Positions 34,927 to 44,173 of a stretch of DNA of 64,000 bases are shown here, in pieces. Under the pieces are notes generated by a model that searched no databases, was not told where the DNA came from, and was given only the letters and a program-made list of their open reading frames with translations. Every line of letters starts with the position of its first letter. Positions within the stretch are counted from its first letter, which is position 1. This stretch comes from Novosphingobium sp. SG707 (lineage in GTDB: Bacteria; Pseudomonadota; Alphaproteobacteria; Sphingomonadales; Sphingomonadaceae), in the NCBI RefSeq assembly GCF_012275515.1, contig NZ_JAAZQL010000009.1:122034-186033 (forward strand), read 5' to 3'. The position numbers and the translations under genes are program-made.

Positions 34927-35453
34927 TGTGTGCAAATCACAATTTTGCCGAAGCGCGCCTGTCCGGCGCGCGACCCGAGGCCGATGGCAAGGCCGATGGC
35001 CTCAGCCGTGCTTTCAGGCGGCAGGGGGGAGAGGATCGCCAGCAGCCGGTCCAATTCCGAACAGCGGGCGATGGGGAGCTTTTCGGCGACCATGCCGGTC
35101 ACCATGGTTTCCACGATCTGCTGTTGCTGCGGATCGGGCAATTGGCCCAAAAGGGCGGAAATATCGGTGGGCGCGTTCGCGCTCAACTTGTTGATGGCGG
35201 CCTTGGCGCCGGGCCAGAGCGTGGGCTTGGCGGCGGCATAGCGCTCGATCATGCCCCGCGCGGGGCCGCGCAGAAACGCGCCATCGGGCAGGGAGGGGCC
35301 GCAGCGCTGGGCCACCCCGGCAATCGTGCCGGGCAGGGCAAAGCCCACCAGCGAGGAAAATTCGGCGGGCGACAAACAAGGCTCGGCGGCGCGCGCCATG
35401 CCGGGAGCGATCACCAACAGAGCCGAAGCCGTCAGGGCAAGGAGCCGCGCCAT
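34923..35453 (-). CDS. Exported protein of unknown function between ispDF and pncC
   Basis: 176 residues. Signal peptide of about 22 residues with cleavage after ARA. The mature part has three to four Cys (C-L-S-P, QRCGPS, ARCSEL, VICTQ) that could form disulphides, and a helical core with LGQLPDPQQQQIVETMVTGMVAEKLP. I do not recognise a family. It overlaps both neighbours by four bases (ATGA at each junction), so its expression is tied to ispDF and pncC. Periplasmic location is predicted. Confidence 0.75.
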   Translation of the reverse strand: MARLLALTASALLVIAPGMARAAEPCLSPAEFSSLVGFALPGTIAGVAQRCGPSLPDGAFLRGPARGMIERYAAAKPTLWPGAKAAINKLSANAPTDISALLGQLPDPQQQQIVETMVTGMVAEKLPIARCSELDRLLAILSPLPPESTAEAIGLAIGLGSRAGQARFGKIVICTQ

Positions 35454-36616
35454 CAGGCCAGCAACAGCGTTGCCGCCGCCTGCGCTGCAATGCCTTCGCC
35501 GCGCCCGGTAAAGCCCAGCTTTTCGGTGGTCGTGGCCTTGACGCTGACCAGCCCCACATCGACGCCCATGATCGCGGCCAGACGGGCGCGCATGGCTTCG
35601 CGGTGGGGGCCGATCTTGGGCGCCTCGCAGATGATGGTCACATCAACATGGCCGATGACATAGCCGACTTCGCCCGCGAGCTTGACCGCATGGGCCAGAA
35701 AACGGTCCGAAGCTGCGCCTTTCCATTGGGGATCGCTGGGCGGAAAATGCTGGCCGATATCGCCGCGCGCGCAGGCGCCCAGGATCGCATCGACCAGCGC
35801 ATGGATCGCCACGTCGGCATCGCTATGGCCGCTAAGGCCCTGATGATGCTCGATCCTGACCCCGCAGAGCCACAATTCCTCGCCATCTTCCAGCCGATGA
35901 ACGTCATAGCCCGTGCCCACCCGAACCGGGGGCAGGCCCTTGGCACCGGATACGGCAAAATCGCTGGCATAGGTCAGCTTGTGCAAGGCTTCATCTCCAT
36001 CAACCAGAGCGATGCCCAGACCATAGGCCTGAGCAACCTGCGCATCATCCCCTGCATTGGTTGGGCCATCCCACGCGCGATGCGCGGCCAGAATATCGGC
36101 AAAGCGAAAGCTCTGCGGCGTCTGGACCCGGCGCAAGGCCTCGCGGCGGGCGGGCGCCCCCATCAGATTGTCCGAGGCATTGCACAAGCTGTCCACGACA
36201 GGAAGAACCGGAATCGCGCCCGGTTGTTCCACCAGCGCCTTTTCCAGCCGTTCAACCACCGCCAGAGGCAGGATCGGACGCGCCGCATCATGGATATGTA
36301 CGATAGCGGGCGCATCGGGGGCCAGAGCCTCCAGCCCCGCACGCACCGAATCCTGCCGCGAGGCGCCGCCCGTAATCAACCGCACCGGCAAACCATCGAG
36401 CGCCGCCGATGCCACATCCTGCGCGCCCTCGGGGATAACGACCACAATCGGCGCGACGCCGGCGGCCATCAGACGCTCGACCGAATGGCGCACCACAGGC
36501 TTGCCGCGCCATGGGGCGAATTGCTTGGGCACGGGCTGTCCCGCGCGCAGGCCCGCTCCTGCGGCCACAACGATGGCTGACCTACGGGTATCTGCTTGAG
36601 TCGGGGCGCTGCTCAT
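35453..36616 (-). CDS. ispDF: Bifunctional IspD/IspF, non-mevalonate isoprenoid synthesis
   Basis: 387 residues. N-terminal IspD (MEP cytidylyltransferase) with VVAAGAGLRAGQPVPKQF and VHIHDAARP; C-terminal IspF (MECDP synthase) from about residue 232 with RVGTGYDVHRLEDG, GLSGHSDADVAIHALVDAILG and GDIGQHFPPSD (zinc His/Asp residues). The fusion joins two non-consecutive steps of the MEP pathway and is usual in alphaproteobacteria. The ATG at 36616 starts MSSAPTQ; upstream residues are unconserved. It is divergent from dusB with an 86-base gap. Confidence 0.96.
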   Translation of the reverse strand: MSSAPTQADTRRSAIVVAAGAGLRAGQPVPKQFAPWRGKPVVRHSVERLMAAGVAPIVVVIPEGAQDVASAALDGLPVRLITGGASRQDSVRAGLEALAPDAPAIVHIHDAARPILPLAVVERLEKALVEQPGAIPVLPVVDSLCNASDNLMGAPARREALRRVQTPQSFRFADILAAHRAWDGPTNAGDDAQVAQAYGLGIALVDGDEALHKLTYASDFAVSGAKGLPPVRVGTGYDVHRLEDGEELWLCGVRIEHHQGLSGHSDADVAIHALVDAILGACARGDIGQHFPPSDPQWKGAASDRFLAHAVKLAGEVGYVIGHVDVTIICEAPKIGPHREAMRARLAAIMGVDVGLVSVKATTTEKLGFTGRGEGIAAQAAATLLLA

Positions 36617-36702
36617 GGATCGCGCCGGTAATCCCTTGCTGTGCGGCGCGCAATCCTTTATGCGCTGCCCACTTTTTAGGCACGCCCCATAGCAGAACAT
36701 TC

Positions 36703-37716
36703 ATGACAGACACTCCCATCCCCCCCACTCTGAAACCGATCCATATCGGCCCTGTCCAGATCGATTGCCCGGTCGTGCTGGCGCCGATGACGGCTGTCAC
36801 CGATCTGCCGTTTCGGCGCATCGTGCGGCGCTATGGTTCGGGGTTGAACGTGACCGAGATGATCGCCAGCCCGGCCGCGATCCGCGAAACGCGCCAGTCG
36901 ATCCAGAAGGCCGCGTGGGACCCGATGGAGGAGCCGGTCTCGATGCAGCTCGTCGGCTGCGAGCCGGACCAGATGGCCGAGGCGGCCAAGATCGCGGCTG
37001 ACAAGGGCGCCGCCATCATCGACATCAATATGGGCTGTCCGGTGAAGAAGGTGGTTAATGGCGATGCAGGGTCTGCGCTGATGCGCGTGCCCGATCTGGC
37101 CGCGCGGTTGATCGAGGCCTGCGTCAAGGCGGTGGACGTGCCCGTGACGGTCAAGATGCGGATGGGCTGGTGTCATGACAGTCTCAACGCACCCGAACTG
37201 GCCCGCACCGCGCAGGATCTGGGCGCGAAGATGATTACGGTCCACGGCCGCACCCGCAATCAGATGTACAAGGGCAGTGCCGACTGGGCCTTTGTTCGCC
37301 GGGTGAAGGAGGCGGTCGATATTCCCGTCATCGTCAATGGTGACATTTGCACGATCGAGGACGTGGCCGCCGCTGTCGAGCAATCGGGCGCCGATGGCGT
37401 GATGATCGGGCGCGGATCCTATGGGCGGCCCTGGCTGCTGGGGCAGATGATGCATTGGCTGGCGACGGGCGAGCGTCTGGATGAGCCTTCGCTGGCCGAG
37501 AAATATGGCGTTATTCTCGAGCATTACGAGGATATGCTCGCCCATTATGACATCAAGACCGGCGTCAATATGTTCCGTAAGCATATCGGCTGGTATACGC
37601 ATGGGCTGCATGGATCGGCCTCGTTTCGCAACAAGGCTAATTTCATGGATGACCCGCGCGACGTAAAAGCCGCGCTCCACGAATTTTTCACGCCGCTGCT
37701 GCAAGACGCGGCCTGA
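36703..37716 (+). CDS. dusB: tRNA-dihydrouridine synthase DusB (NifR3)
   Basis: 337 residues. FMN-dependent TIM barrel with PVVLAPMTAVTDLPFRR, catalytic Cys in DINMGCPVKKV, TVKMRMGW, TVHGRTRNQMYKG and MIGRGSYGRPWLL. It reduces uridines in tRNA D-loops. As in most alphaproteobacteria it leads the ntrBC operon (nifR3). The stop overlaps the ntrB start (TGATG). Confidence 0.96.
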   Translation: MTDTPIPPTLKPIHIGPVQIDCPVVLAPMTAVTDLPFRRIVRRYGSGLNVTEMIASPAAIRETRQSIQKAAWDPMEEPVSMQLVGCEPDQMAEAAKIAADKGAAIIDINMGCPVKKVVNGDAGSALMRVPDLAARLIEACVKAVDVPVTVKMRMGWCHDSLNAPELARTAQDLGAKMITVHGRTRNQMYKGSADWAFVRRVKEAVDIPVIVNGDICTIEDVAAAVEQSGADGVMIGRGSYGRPWLLGQMMHWLATGERLDEPSLAEKYGVILEHYEDMLAHYDIKTGVNMFRKHIGWYTHGLHGSASFRNKANFMDDPRDVKAALHEFFTPLLQDAA

Positions 37717-38870
37717 TGGCGCCCGATCAGCCCCACGCCATTCCCCCCGCGCCCGACGCGCGGCGCATGTTGCTCAGCCTGCCTCAGGCGGTGATGCTGC
37801 TGGCGCCGGGGCAGAAGATCTCGATGGCCAATCCGGCCGCCGAGCAGTTTCTGGGCCAGAGCCAGCGCCGCCTGCTGGGGCGTTCGCTGGTCGATGTCGT
37901 GGCGCTGGATGATGAACGCCTGATGCAGCGCGTCTATGAAAGCGATGCGCCGATCACCGCGCGACAGGTCGATGCCCACGTTCTGGGCCAGGGCAGCCGA
38001 CGGCTCGACATTGCCACCACACCGGTGATGGATGCGCCGGGCTGGATGATGGTCACTCTGGCCGACAGCGCCACGGTCGAGCCGCTGGGCCAGTCGATGC
38101 CGGGCGATGGCGACGGGCGGCTGCGCGGGCCGGAGGTGCTGGCCCATGAGATCAAGAACCCGCTGGCGGGCATTCGCGGGGCGGCGCAATTGCTGGCGCG
38201 CAAGGTGGAGGGCAGCGACCGTGCGCTCACCATCCTGATTGCTGATGAGGTGGATCGCATCGCCAAGCTGATCGACCAGATGCAGACGCTTTCGCGCCGC
38301 ACCGCCGATCCGGTCGAGCCGTGCAACCTGCATGAAACCATCCGCCGCGCCAGCACCATTCTGGCCGCCGCGGGCGGGGCCAAGGAGGAAGGTAGGACGC
38401 GGATCGAGGAAGAATTCGACCCCTCGCTGCCCCCCGTTCTGGGCAGCGCGCACGGGCTGGTGCAGGTGCTTATCAACCTGCTCTCCAATGCGCGCGAGGC
38501 AACGCAGGGCGTGGAAAATTCACGTATCATCGTGCGCACCCGCTTCGTTTCGGGTCTGCAACTGCATGCCACCGATCGCGGCAAGGCGGTGCGTCTGCCC
38601 ATCGAGGTGCGCGTGTCGGACAATGGCCCCGGCGTCGATCCTTCGGTGCGCGACCAGATTTTCGAGCCTTTCGTCACCAGCAAAAAGACCGGGCAGGGGC
38701 TGGGTCTGGCGCTGGTGCGCAAATTGATGCGCGACATGAACGGGCGCATCACCCATGACCGCGACGAGGCGGGGGGCTGGACTCATTTCCGCCTGCATCT
38801 GCCGATGGCCTCGCCGGGCGGATCGGGCAGGCCCCGGCGCAAATCGGCCCCAGACGCCCTGAACGGATAG
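37716..38870 (+). CDS. ntrB: Nitrogen regulation sensor kinase NtrB
   Basis: 384 residues, soluble. N-terminal PAS domain (LLSLPQAVMLLAPGQKISMANPAAEQFLG), HisKA with LAHEIKNPLAGIRGAAQLLARK (phospho-His), then N-box NLLSNAREAT, G1 DNGPGVDP and G2 GQGLGLALVRKL. It phosphorylates NtrC under nitrogen limitation, normally under PII control. It overlaps dusB by one base and ntrC starts five bases after its stop. Confidence 0.96.
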   Translation: MAPDQPHAIPPAPDARRMLLSLPQAVMLLAPGQKISMANPAAEQFLGQSQRRLLGRSLVDVVALDDERLMQRVYESDAPITARQVDAHVLGQGSRRLDIATTPVMDAPGWMMVTLADSATVEPLGQSMPGDGDGRLRGPEVLAHEIKNPLAGIRGAAQLLARKVEGSDRALTILIADEVDRIAKLIDQMQTLSRRTADPVEPCNLHETIRRASTILAAAGGAKEEGRTRIEEEFDPSLPPVLGSAHGLVQVLINLLSNAREATQGVENSRIIVRTRFVSGLQLHATDRGKAVRLPIEVRVSDNGPGVDPSVRDQIFEPFVTSKKTGQGLGLALVRKLMRDMNGRITHDRDEAGGWTHFRLHLPMASPGGSGRPRRKSAPDALNG

Positions 38871-38875
38871 GATCT

Positions 38876-40291
38876 ATGAGCATTTTGCTGGTTGAGGACG
38901 ATGAGTCCATCGCCATCGTCATCACCGCCGCACTGGAGGCCGAGGGTTTTTCGGTGGTGCGCTGCGATTCAATCGTCGAGCGCGACCGCCTGCTGGCCAC
39001 ACGGGAGTTTTCCGCGCTGGTCACCGATGTGATGCTGACCGATGGCGACGGGATCGAGACGCTGGGCCGCGTGCGCGAGATACATCCCGATCTGCCGGTG
39101 ATCGTGCTCTCGGCGCAGAACACGCTGGATACGGCGGTGCGCGCGTCGGACACCGGGGCGTTTGAATATTTCCCCAAGCCTTTCGACATTGACGAACTGG
39201 TGCGCACCGTGCGTCAGGCGGCGGGCTCGCAGGGCTCTTCGTTGAGCGGGGGCGTGGACGAGGGGCCGGGGCAGGGCTTGCCGCTGGTGGGGCGTTCGGC
39301 TTCGATGCAGGCGGTGTATCGGATGATTACGCGCGTGCTGCGCAATGATCTGACCGTGCTGATTTTGGGCGAGAGCGGGACGGGCAAGGAACTGGTGGCC
39401 GAGGCGATCCATCAGTTGGGGCATCGGCAGAAGGGGCCTTTCGTGGCGGTCAATACGGCGGCCATTCCCGCTGACCTGATCGAGAGCGAATTGTTCGGCC
39501 ATGAAAAGGGCGCCTTTACCGGCGCCGTCGCCCGTCATATCGGCAAGTTCGAGCAGGCGGCGGGCGGCACTTTGTTCCTTGACGAAATCGGGGATATGCC
39601 GATGCAGGCCCAGACCCGCCTGCTGCGCGCGCTGCAATCGGGCAGCATTCGCCGCGTGGGCGGGCGCGACGAGGTGAGCATCGACACGCGCATCGTGGCG
39701 GCCACCAACAAGGATCTGGAGCCGATGATCGCGGCGGGGCAATTCCGCGAGGATCTCTATTACCGCTTGAACGTCGTGCCGATCCATCTGCCGCCTTTGC
39801 GCGAAAGGGCGGATGATATTGCGGCGCTGGCTCGGCATTTCCTCGCGCTGGCGGCCACAGAGGGCTTGCCCCGGCGGCGTCTGGCGCCCGAGGCCGAGGC
39901 GATGCTGATGCGCCAGCCATGGCGGGGCAATGTGCGCGAGCTTCGCAATTTCATCTATCGTCTGGCGCTGCTGGCGCGCGAGGATGTGATTGATGCTGCT
40001 GCGCTGGAGCCGATGCTGGCCTCCGCCGCGCGGGCCGAGGAGCAGATCGAGGCCCCGCTCAATCTGAACGGCGCGGTCGAACGGTGGCTGAGCGAGCATA
40101 ATCCGCCCTCCGGCACTGTCTATGACGCGGCACTGGCGGCGTTTGAAAGGCCGTTGTTCAACCGCATTCTGGCCGCAACCGGGGGCAACCAATTGCGGGC
40201 GGCGCAAATGCTGGGGATCAACCGCAACACGTTGCGCAAACGCCTGGGCGAACTGGCTATAGACCCCGATTCCTTCCTGCGCCGACCTTAG
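38876..40291 (+). CDS. ntrC: Nitrogen regulation response regulator NtrC
   Basis: 471 residues. Receiver with ILLVEDDESIAIVI and phospho-acceptor in LVTDVMLTDGDG; AAA+ domain with GESGTGKE (Walker A), ELFGHEKGAFTGAV (intact sigma54-contact loop), GGTLFLDEIGDMP (Walker B); Fis-type HTH at the end with QMLGINRNTLRKRL. It activates sigma54 promoters of nitrogen-assimilation genes. It is the partner of the upstream NtrB. Confidence 0.96.
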   Translation: MSILLVEDDESIAIVITAALEAEGFSVVRCDSIVERDRLLATREFSALVTDVMLTDGDGIETLGRVREIHPDLPVIVLSAQNTLDTAVRASDTGAFEYFPKPFDIDELVRTVRQAAGSQGSSLSGGVDEGPGQGLPLVGRSASMQAVYRMITRVLRNDLTVLILGESGTGKELVAEAIHQLGHRQKGPFVAVNTAAIPADLIESELFGHEKGAFTGAVARHIGKFEQAAGGTLFLDEIGDMPMQAQTRLLRALQSGSIRRVGGRDEVSIDTRIVAATNKDLEPMIAAGQFREDLYYRLNVVPIHLPPLRERADDIAALARHFLALAATEGLPRRRLAPEAEAMLMRQPWRGNVRELRNFIYRLALLAREDVIDAAALEPMLASAARAEEQIEAPLNLNGAVERWLSEHNPPSGTVYDAALAAFERPLFNRILAATGGNQLRAAQMLGINRNTLRKRLGELAIDPDSFLRRP

Positions 40292-40367
40292 GGCAGGGGC
40301 GACCTTTGGGGTAATGCGTCGGTTTCCTCTTGCATTCTTGCCACAGGGGCGTTGTAATACTGCCACG

Positions 40368-42626
40368 ATGGTGAGCGATGATAAGGCAAGACCGAGACGA
40401 TGGCCCCGATGGTGGCGGCGAACGCTGGTCTATGCGCGGCGCGCCAATCTGGAGCCCTACGTCTGGGGCATTTCGGTTTTCGGCTTTTTGGCGGCCAGCC
40501 TTTCGGCATGGCTGGCGGTGTCGGATCAGGCGGAAAAGGGGCAGTTGCTCTCGGGCGGGATGACCGCTTCGCTGCTGGTGGGCATGCTTTTGCCCGCGAT
40601 GGCGATCCTTGTGCTGATCGGGCGCTGGATCGCGGTGCGGCGCGGGGCCAGCATTCCGGGCGGCAAGGGGCGGCTGCACACGCAACTGGTGTTCCTCTTC
40701 TCGCTGATCGCGGCGGTGCCCACGCTGCTGGTGGTGATCTTTGCATCTTGGCTGTTTCAGTCGGGCGTGGAATTCTGGTTTTCCGACAATTCGCGTGGGC
40801 TTCTGGAAAACGCCAACAAGCTGGCGCGCGGCTATTACGAACAGACACAGCGCGATGTCTCGAACGAGGCCATCGCGATGACCAGCGACCTGCGCTATAT
40901 CCTGAGCCAGACCAGCATCGTCAGCCTCGATTTCCAGCGGGCACTCTCCTATCAGGTGTTGCAACGCGGGCTGGACGAGGTGGCGATCCTGCAAAAGGGC
41001 GCCGATGGGCGGATGATCACCGTGGCGATTGTCGATCCCGCGCGTGATGATGCGCGGGTTCAGATCTCGCCCGAGGATCGCCGCCGGGTGGATGGCGGCG
41101 AGGCGATCGTCGTCAATGCCAAGGCGGATCGCATTGAGGCGGTGACGGCCATCGACCAGCGGACCGGGCTTTACCTCTATGCCGCGCGCACATCCGACCT
41201 TTTGGCGATCAGCCAGGGCAAGCGCGCCGACAATATTGTGAAGGCCTATCAGGTGCTGACGCAAAGGGCGCGGTTGCTGCAATTGCGGTTTAACATTGCC
41301 TTGTTTGTCATATCCTTGGTGCTGGTGGGCCTGTCGGTGGTCTTTGCCCTGCGCTTTGCCGACAGACAGGTGCAGCCGCTCTATGACCTTGTGGCGGCGG
41401 CCCAGCGGGTGGGTGCGGGCAATTATGAAATCCGCATCGCCGGGCGCAGCGGGGCCGAGGAAATCGGCCTGCTCAACCGCGCGTTCAACCGCATGACCGA
41501 GCAGATCGAGCGCCAGACGGCCGCCCTCGTCCGCGCCAATCAGCAGATCGACGAGCGTCGCGCGCTGATGGAGGCGGTGCTGGAGTCGGTGACCGCGGGC
41601 GTCATCTCGCTGGACGCTGGCGGGGCGGTGCGGCTGATGAATTCCTCGGCGCAAAAGTTGCTCTTGGGGCGCAGCGATGGCGCGCCGGTGGGTCAGGCGC
41701 TGGCCGAGATTTCGCCGCCGATTGCGGGCATGGTCGATGAAGGCAAGCGCGAGGGCGTGGTCCAGCATGGCGTGTCCTCCGAACGCGGGGGCGATCTGCG
41801 CACACTTGCGGTGAAGGTGACGGCCAACAACAGCGCCTCGGGCGAGGCGCAGGGCGGCCATGTGATCACCTTTGAAGACATCACCCGCCAATTGCTCGAT
41901 CAACGGCAGGCGGCATGGTCGGACGTCGCGCGGCGCATCGCGCATGAAATCAAGAACCCGCTGACCCCGATCCAATTGGCCACCGAACGCCTGTCGCGCC
42001 GCTATCGCAAGCAGATCAGCGACAATCCCGAATTGTTCGAGGAACTGACCGCGACGATCATTCGTCAGGTGGGCGACCTGCGCAAGATGGTGGACGAATT
42101 CTCCTCCTTTGCCCGCATTCCAAAACCGGTGTTCCGTTCCGAGGACCCGGTCGATCTGGCGCGGCAATCGCTGTTCCTGCAGGAGGTTGCGCGCTCAGAC
42201 ATCGATTTTTCCATCGATGCGCCCTCCGATATCGGCCTCATCGGTTGCGACAGGCATCAGTTTGGTCAGGCGATGACCAATGTGCTGAAAAACGCCACCG
42301 AGGCGGTCGAGGCCAAGCAGAAGCAGGCGGGCGAGGACTATCGCGGCGCGATCCGGCTGAGCCTGATCGACGAGGGCGAGAGCATCGTGGCGGTGGTGGC
42401 CGATAATGGCATCGGATTGCCGCAGGACCGCGAACGTATCGTCGAACCCTATGTCACCACCCGCGAAAAGGGCACGGGGCTGGGGTTGGCCATTGTGAAG
42501 AAGATTGTCGAAGAACACGGCGGCGACATGAATTTCGCCAGCGCCGAGGGCGGTGGCTCCGTCGTCTCCCTGCGCTTCGCCCGCGATCCTTTGAGTGCGG
42601 GCAAGGTGATGGAGCCGGGGGAATGA
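40368..42626 (+). CDS. ntrY: Nitrogen regulation sensor kinase NtrY
   Basis: 752 residues. Two or three N-terminal membrane helices, a periplasmic region of about 160 residues after the third (SGVEFWFSDNSRGLLENANKLARG...), another helix near residue 320, HAMP (FADRQVQPLYDLVAAAQRV), PAS, HisKA RRIAHEIKNPLTPIQLATERL and a HATPase core with NVLKNATEAVEA and GTGLGLAIVKKI. It forms a membrane-bound second nitrogen/redox sensor system with NtrX. ATG 40368 is chosen, since the 18 upstream residues in frame overlap the ntrC intergenic space and lack conservation. Confidence 0.95.
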   Translation: MVSDDKARPRRWPRWWRRTLVYARRANLEPYVWGISVFGFLAASLSAWLAVSDQAEKGQLLSGGMTASLLVGMLLPAMAILVLIGRWIAVRRGASIPGGKGRLHTQLVFLFSLIAAVPTLLVVIFASWLFQSGVEFWFSDNSRGLLENANKLARGYYEQTQRDVSNEAIAMTSDLRYILSQTSIVSLDFQRALSYQVLQRGLDEVAILQKGADGRMITVAIVDPARDDARVQISPEDRRRVDGGEAIVVNAKADRIEAVTAIDQRTGLYLYAARTSDLLAISQGKRADNIVKAYQVLTQRARLLQLRFNIALFVISLVLVGLSVVFALRFADRQVQPLYDLVAAAQRVGAGNYEIRIAGRSGAEEIGLLNRAFNRMTEQIERQTAALVRANQQIDERRALMEAVLESVTAGVISLDAGGAVRLMNSSAQKLLLGRSDGAPVGQALAEISPPIAGMVDEGKREGVVQHGVSSERGGDLRTLAVKVTANNSASGEAQGGHVITFEDITRQLLDQRQAAWSDVARRIAHEIKNPLTPIQLATERLSRRYRKQISDNPELFEELTATIIRQVGDLRKMVDEFSSFARIPKPVFRSEDPVDLARQSLFLQEVARSDIDFSIDAPSDIGLIGCDRHQFGQAMTNVLKNATEAVEAKQKQAGEDYRGAIRLSLIDEGESIVAVVADNGIGLPQDRERIVEPYVTTREKGTGLGLAIVKKIVEEHGGDMNFASAEGGGSVVSLRFARDPLSAGKVMEPGE

Positions 42627-42651
42627 GCCGAATGAAAAGAGGAAAAGCCTG

Positions 42652-44037
42652 ATGGCTGTCGATATCCTGATCGTTGATGATGAAAAGGACATCCGCGAAC
42701 TGGTGGCGGGTGTGCTGTCGGACGAAGGCTATGAATGCCGGACCGCCGGTGACAGCCGCGCCGCGCTGGACGAGGTGGACCGGCGGCGGCCCTCGCTGGT
42801 GCTGCTCGATGTGTGGCTGCACGGCAGCCCGATGGACGGGCTGGAGGTGCTGGACGCGATCAAGACGCGTGAGCCTGACCTGCCGGTCATCATCTTTTCG
42901 GGCCATGGCAATATCGACACGGCGGTGGCCGCGATCGGGCGCGGGGCGATGGACTTCATCGAAAAACCCTTTGAGACCGAGCGCCTGCTGCATCTGGTCG
43001 AACGCGCTACGGAAACGGAGCGGCTGCGGCGGGAAAACGCACGGCTGAAACTGGATACGGCGCAGGGGACGGAGTTTCACGGTTCATCCAGCGCAATCAA
43101 CCATGTACGCGCCACACTTAAACGCGTTGCCAATACCGGCAGCCGCCTGCTGATCTCCGGCCCATCGGGCGTGGGTAAGGAGGTGGCGGCACGTCTGCTC
43201 CATTCGTGGAGCGGGCGGGCAGAAAAGCCTTTCGTCAGCGTCAATTCGGCCCGGATCACGCCTGAACGTTTCGAAGAGGAACTGTTTGGCGAGGAGGCCA
43301 ATGGCAAGCTGGTGCGCGCAGGTCTGCTCGAACTGGCCGATGGGGGCACGCTTTATCTGGACGAGGTGGGCGATATGCCGCTGTCGACCCAGGCGCGCAT
43401 CCTGCGGGTTCTGACCGAGCAGGCCTTTGTCCGCGTGGGCGGCAATCGCCAGATCCGCGTTGATGTGCGTGTGGTGTCCTCGACCAGCCGCAATCTGGAA
43501 AAGGAAATCATCGAAAAGACCTTCCGCGAGGATCTGTTCTATCGCTTGAACGTGGTGCCGGTGGCGGTGCCGCCTCTGGCCGAGCGGCGCGAGGATATTC
43601 CCGTGCTGGTCCAGCATTTCTTTGCCCGCTATGCCAATGATCAGGGCATGCCCCCGCCCGATATCAGCATCGAGGCGATGGCCGCGATGCAGGCCTATGA
43701 ATGGCCGGGCAATGTGCGCCAGTTGCGCAATGTGGTGGAGCGCACGGTGATTCTGGCCCCGCGTGAAAGACTGGGGCGGATCGAGGTCGATATGCTGCCT
43801 GCCGAAATCAACAGCGGGCGTCTGGCCGGAGATTCCGGCATGTCCTCGCTGATGGGCGTGCCCCTGCGCGAGGCGCGGGAAAACTTTGAGCGGGAATATT
43901 TGCGGGTTCAGATCCGGCGCTTTTCCGGCAATATTTCAAAGACGGCCGCCTTCATCGGCATGGAGCGCTCGGCCCTGCACCGCAAGCTCAAGCTGCTGGG
44001 CATGGGCGACAAGCGGGATGATGATGAGGAAGAGTGA
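42652..44037 (+). CDS. ntrX: Response regulator NtrX lacking the GAFTGA loop
   Basis: 461 residues. Receiver with ILIVDDEKDIRELV and Asp in LVLLDVWLHGSPMDG, AAA+ domain with GPSGVGKE and GGTLYLDEVGDMP, and a C-terminal Fis HTH ending FIGMERSALHRKLKLLG. At the place of GAFTGA the sequence reads ELFGEEANGKLVRAGLLE, so the sigma54-contacting loop is missing. It is therefore expected to regulate sigma70-type promoters or to repress, as reported for other alphaproteobacterial NtrX proteins. The tail is acidic (DKRDDDEEE). Confidence 0.95.
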   Translation: MAVDILIVDDEKDIRELVAGVLSDEGYECRTAGDSRAALDEVDRRRPSLVLLDVWLHGSPMDGLEVLDAIKTREPDLPVIIFSGHGNIDTAVAAIGRGAMDFIEKPFETERLLHLVERATETERLRRENARLKLDTAQGTEFHGSSSAINHVRATLKRVANTGSRLLISGPSGVGKEVAARLLHSWSGRAEKPFVSVNSARITPERFEEELFGEEANGKLVRAGLLELADGGTLYLDEVGDMPLSTQARILRVLTEQAFVRVGGNRQIRVDVRVVSSTSRNLEKEIIEKTFREDLFYRLNVVPVAVPPLAERREDIPVLVQHFFARYANDQGMPPPDISIEAMAAMQAYEWPGNVRQLRNVVERTVILAPRERLGRIEVDMLPAEINSGRLAGDSGMSSLMGVPLREARENFEREYLRVQIRRFSGNISKTAAFIGMERSALHRKLKLLGMGDKRDDDEEE

Positions 44038-44173
44038 ATACGTCTTTCGCAATTTCGGCATTTACGCTGCAACTGCGAGAGGCTAGACATGGGGCTCAAT
44101 CGGCCAGAGGTGCAGAATCACTTTTGGCCAGAATGCGGACCGTAGAAACGGCCGCCAACAATAGGAGCAAACC

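Noticed and set aside
36617..36702. Possible sigma54 promoter in the ispDF/dusB gap
   Set aside because: No TGGCAC-N5-TTGC-like sequence was found by eye in this 86-base gap.
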